Shown here piece after piece: positions 4,678 through 5,890 of a DNA stretch of 5,890 bases. Under the pieces are notes generated by a model, which was not told where the DNA came from, did no database searches, and worked only from the letters and a program-made list of their open reading frames with translations. Position numbers and translations under genes: made by a program. Every line of letters begins with the position of its first letter. The first letter of the stretch is position 1. The stretch is taken from contig NZ_KB892947.1 of the NCBI RefSeq assembly GCF_000373985.1, positions 1 to 5,890 on the forward strand, read 5' to 3'. This DNA comes from Desulfobacter curvatus DSM 3379. Lineage in GTDB: Bacteria; Desulfobacterota; Desulfobacteria; Desulfobacterales; Desulfobacteraceae.

Positions 4678-5508
4678 ATGTCTGATCTGTCCGGTATCGA
4701 AAAAATGAAGCTTGAAAAGTTCCTCGATATGGAAGGTGGGTATGTTCTTGAGTTCTCAAACAGAACGTTCCAGGAATTCATCAAGGATAGCCTGGAAATA
4801 GATATCTATGACGCAAGATACGATTATGCCAGTGGATCAAAGGCCAATAGGATGCGGGCGTTTTGGAAGAAAGAACCAAATTATCCTGTCGGTAAATTGC
4901 TTTCTGATATGCTGGAATATTGGAAAGCTAAAAAACTCACACGAGCATTAGAGATAACACCTTCTGAACAGGCATTATATGATGAGTGCCATAAAATTTC
5001 AGTAAGACTAAGAGAGGATAGCCCTGTTGAACATATTGATGCAATTCAGGCAGATACAAATGATAAAGACTTTTCCTTGCTTGCCAAGTCAATACACGAA
5101 AGTATACAAAAAAATGAGCCAGAAGTAGCATTAGACAGGTTGCATACTTATGTGGTCAAATACACAAAACGACTGTGTGACCGGCATGGAATTGCCCACA
5201 ACAAAAAGATACCACTGCATGCCATGTTTGGTGGATACATCAAACACCTGAAGAATAAGAATATGATCGCGTCAGCAATGACTGAAAGGATTCTAAAAAC
5301 CTCAATCTCAATTTTAGAAGCATTCAACGATGTCCGGAATAACCAGAGCTTTGCACATGACAATCCGATTCTGAATTATGATGAAAGCCTTCTGATATTC
5401 AATAATGTTTCAAATGCAATCAGGTTCATTAATTCTATAGATCAAGAACCAAAAGAAGAGCCGGAACTGTATGCCGGGTGGGAACCAGATGACGCAATCC
5501 CGTTCTAA
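4678..5508 (+). CDS. abortive-infection family protein with C-terminal HEPN ribonuclease domain (276 aa)
   Basis: The C-terminal half (about 150-255) matches the Abi_C pattern: LDRLHTYVVKYTKRLC, PLHAMFGGYIKHL, ILKTSISILEAFNDV, then RNNQSFAHDNP. R220-N221-x5-H227 fits the HEPN R-x4-6-H catalytic motif with a polar residue after Arg. HEPN toxins cut RNA, and in Abi systems this halts growth of infected cells. The N-terminal domain (about 1-85, with GGYVLEFSNRTFQEF and SGSKANRMRAFWKKE) is a conserved unit I cannot name and may hold the sensing or partner-binding surface. A hydrophilic linker (about 90-145) joins them, and the last 20 residues are acidic. There is no signal peptide or membrane segment. 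The gene follows the GTPase after 41 bases, so the two probably form one system. Abi/HEPN assignment is good; the trigger and RNA target are unknown. A second R-x4-H (R169-H174) is probably incidental. Confidence 0.85.
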   Translation: MSDLSGIEKMKLEKFLDMEGGYVLEFSNRTFQEFIKDSLEIDIYDARYDYASGSKANRMRAFWKKEPNYPVGKLLSDMLEYWKAKKLTRALEITPSEQALYDECHKISVRLREDSPVEHIDAIQADTNDKDFSLLAKSIHESIQKNEPEVALDRLHTYVVKYTKRLCDRHGIAHNKKIPLHAMFGGYIKHLKNKNMIASAMTERILKTSISILEAFNDVRNNQSFAHDNPILNYDESLLIFNNVSNAIRFINSIDQEPKEEPELYAGWEPDDAIPF

Positions 5509-5622
5509 CTTGTTGCTGCCCGAAGGTTGGATGAAAAAGACGGTTTAGGGCTGGCTTGAAAAAGCATCAGCAGTGTCAAGCTACACTTACTAATCTAACC
5601 TGATGACTTGGCGGGTATCAAA
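5509..5622. other. intergenic, 3' side of the defence operon
   Basis: No gene or clear terminator hairpin was found in this stretch. Any 3' end of the operon may lie further right, near the T7 tract at 5665-5671, where only a weak 4-bp CCGG/CCGG stem is available. Confidence 0.4.
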
Positions 5623-5666
5623 TGTCAATTACTTTGTCCGGTTCGCGTCAATTATCTTGTCCGGTT
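5623..5666. repeat. tandem 20-bp repeats, possible insertion-sequence end
   Basis: GTCAATTACTTTGTCCGGTT (5624-5643) and GTCAATTATCTTGTCCGGTT (5647-5666) differ at only two positions and are spaced 23 bases apart, with a T before the first copy giving TGTCAATTA. Multiple short subterminal repeats starting with TG are typical of the ends of IS21-family elements, where the transposase binds. Partial inverted echoes follow, at 5760-5769 and 5879-5888. No transposase gene is visible in the window, so a solo or decayed end, or an element continuing beyond the right edge, are both possible. Confidence 0.45.
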
Positions 5667-5890
5667 TTTTTATATCAATAAATGCTTTTTGAGTGCATAA
5701 ATTCTGTTCCGTTTTTGTTACGATCTTTACATTTAGCAGACTGACTCAATCCTTCATTGTAATTGACGCCTGTTAAACCACATTAAATGGATTTTAGGAT
5801 CGGTAATTGTCGTCTCATACATTGTATTTTTACCCTTACCCCCAAAAATTTGTAACTTCGTTCCAGGATAAGTCAAGGAAAAAACCGGTT
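5667..5890. other. AT-rich non-coding end of window
   Basis: No reading frame of note. It contains TAATTGACGC (5760-5769), the exact reverse complement of 5645-5654. It also contains AAAAAACCGG (5879-5888), the exact reverse complement of 5661-5670. A 22-codon leftward frame (5754-5822) with an AAGGG upstream is too short to support. The stretch may be the interior or flank of an insertion sequence. Confidence 0.35.

Noticed and set aside
5160..5205. Second HEPN-like R-x4-H (RHGIAH) in the Abi protein
   Set aside because: It fits the loose spacing, but the position lies in a variable-looking loop before the conserved PLHAMFGGY segment, and a better motif exists at R220-H227.
5638..5671. Intrinsic terminator using CCGG ... 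CCGG followed by T7
   Set aside because: The stem is only 4 bp with a 19-base loop; the CCGG sequences are better explained as part of the direct repeats.
5754..5822. Leftward 22-codon frame with an AAGGG upstream
   Set aside because: Too short, in an AT-rich repeat-bearing stretch, with no recognisable product.

Overview
The window looks like accessory DNA from a Gram-negative bacterium. Small genes with strong AAGGAG-type ribosome-binding sites, a DUF2958 protein and a recombination-like protein suggest an integrative or conjugative element (or a decayed prophage). A sulfate-reducing deltaproteobacterium (Desulfobacterota) is my best guess for the host, from general resemblance of the small proteins only, and with low confidence. 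No 16S, tRNA or CRISPR array is visible.

Left part (1-1729, minus strand): a tightly packed train of genes read leftward. In transcription order it holds a 284-aa protein with a pattern reminiscent of Rad52-like annealing proteins, a DUF2958 protein, a 77-aa protein with a CxxC-x5-CxxC zinc-type motif, a 59-aa basic protein, and perhaps a tiny Cys-rich protein at the edge. Neighbours overlap or nearly touch, so they are probably one operon. Its 5' leader is unusual. It has a C/A-rich, G-poor stretch (1781-1910), then a terminator-like hairpin with a U tract (1754-1780), then a perfect palindrome that runs into the ribosome-binding site of the first gene.

Middle (1730-2308): about 580 bases without a convincing gene. 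It separates the leftward operon from a rightward one and holds small inverted repeats plus one well-formed promoter. That promoter (TTGACA, 17 bp, TATTGT) lies exactly between two arms of an 18/20 inverted repeat built from four GTTGTTC units, which looks like an operator.

Right part (2309-5508, plus strand): the most interesting region, a two-gene operon that looks like an antiphage defence module. The first gene encodes a large P-loop GTPase with an integrase-like (AP2-type) DNA-binding N-terminus, a long acidic helical insert and an all-helical C-terminus. The second encodes an abortive-infection family protein whose C-terminus carries an R-x6-H HEPN ribonuclease motif. A plausible working model is that the GTPase senses infection or changes state and releases or activates the HEPN RNase; this is inference. 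The GTPase gene has a run of eight G near its 5' end that could switch it on and off.

Far right (5509-5890): no gene is seen. Two 20-bp direct repeats beginning just after a TGT, with inverted echoes further on, resemble the repeat-bearing end of an insertion sequence. The defence operon therefore sits as AT-richer cargo between an element backbone and a possible insertion-sequence end.
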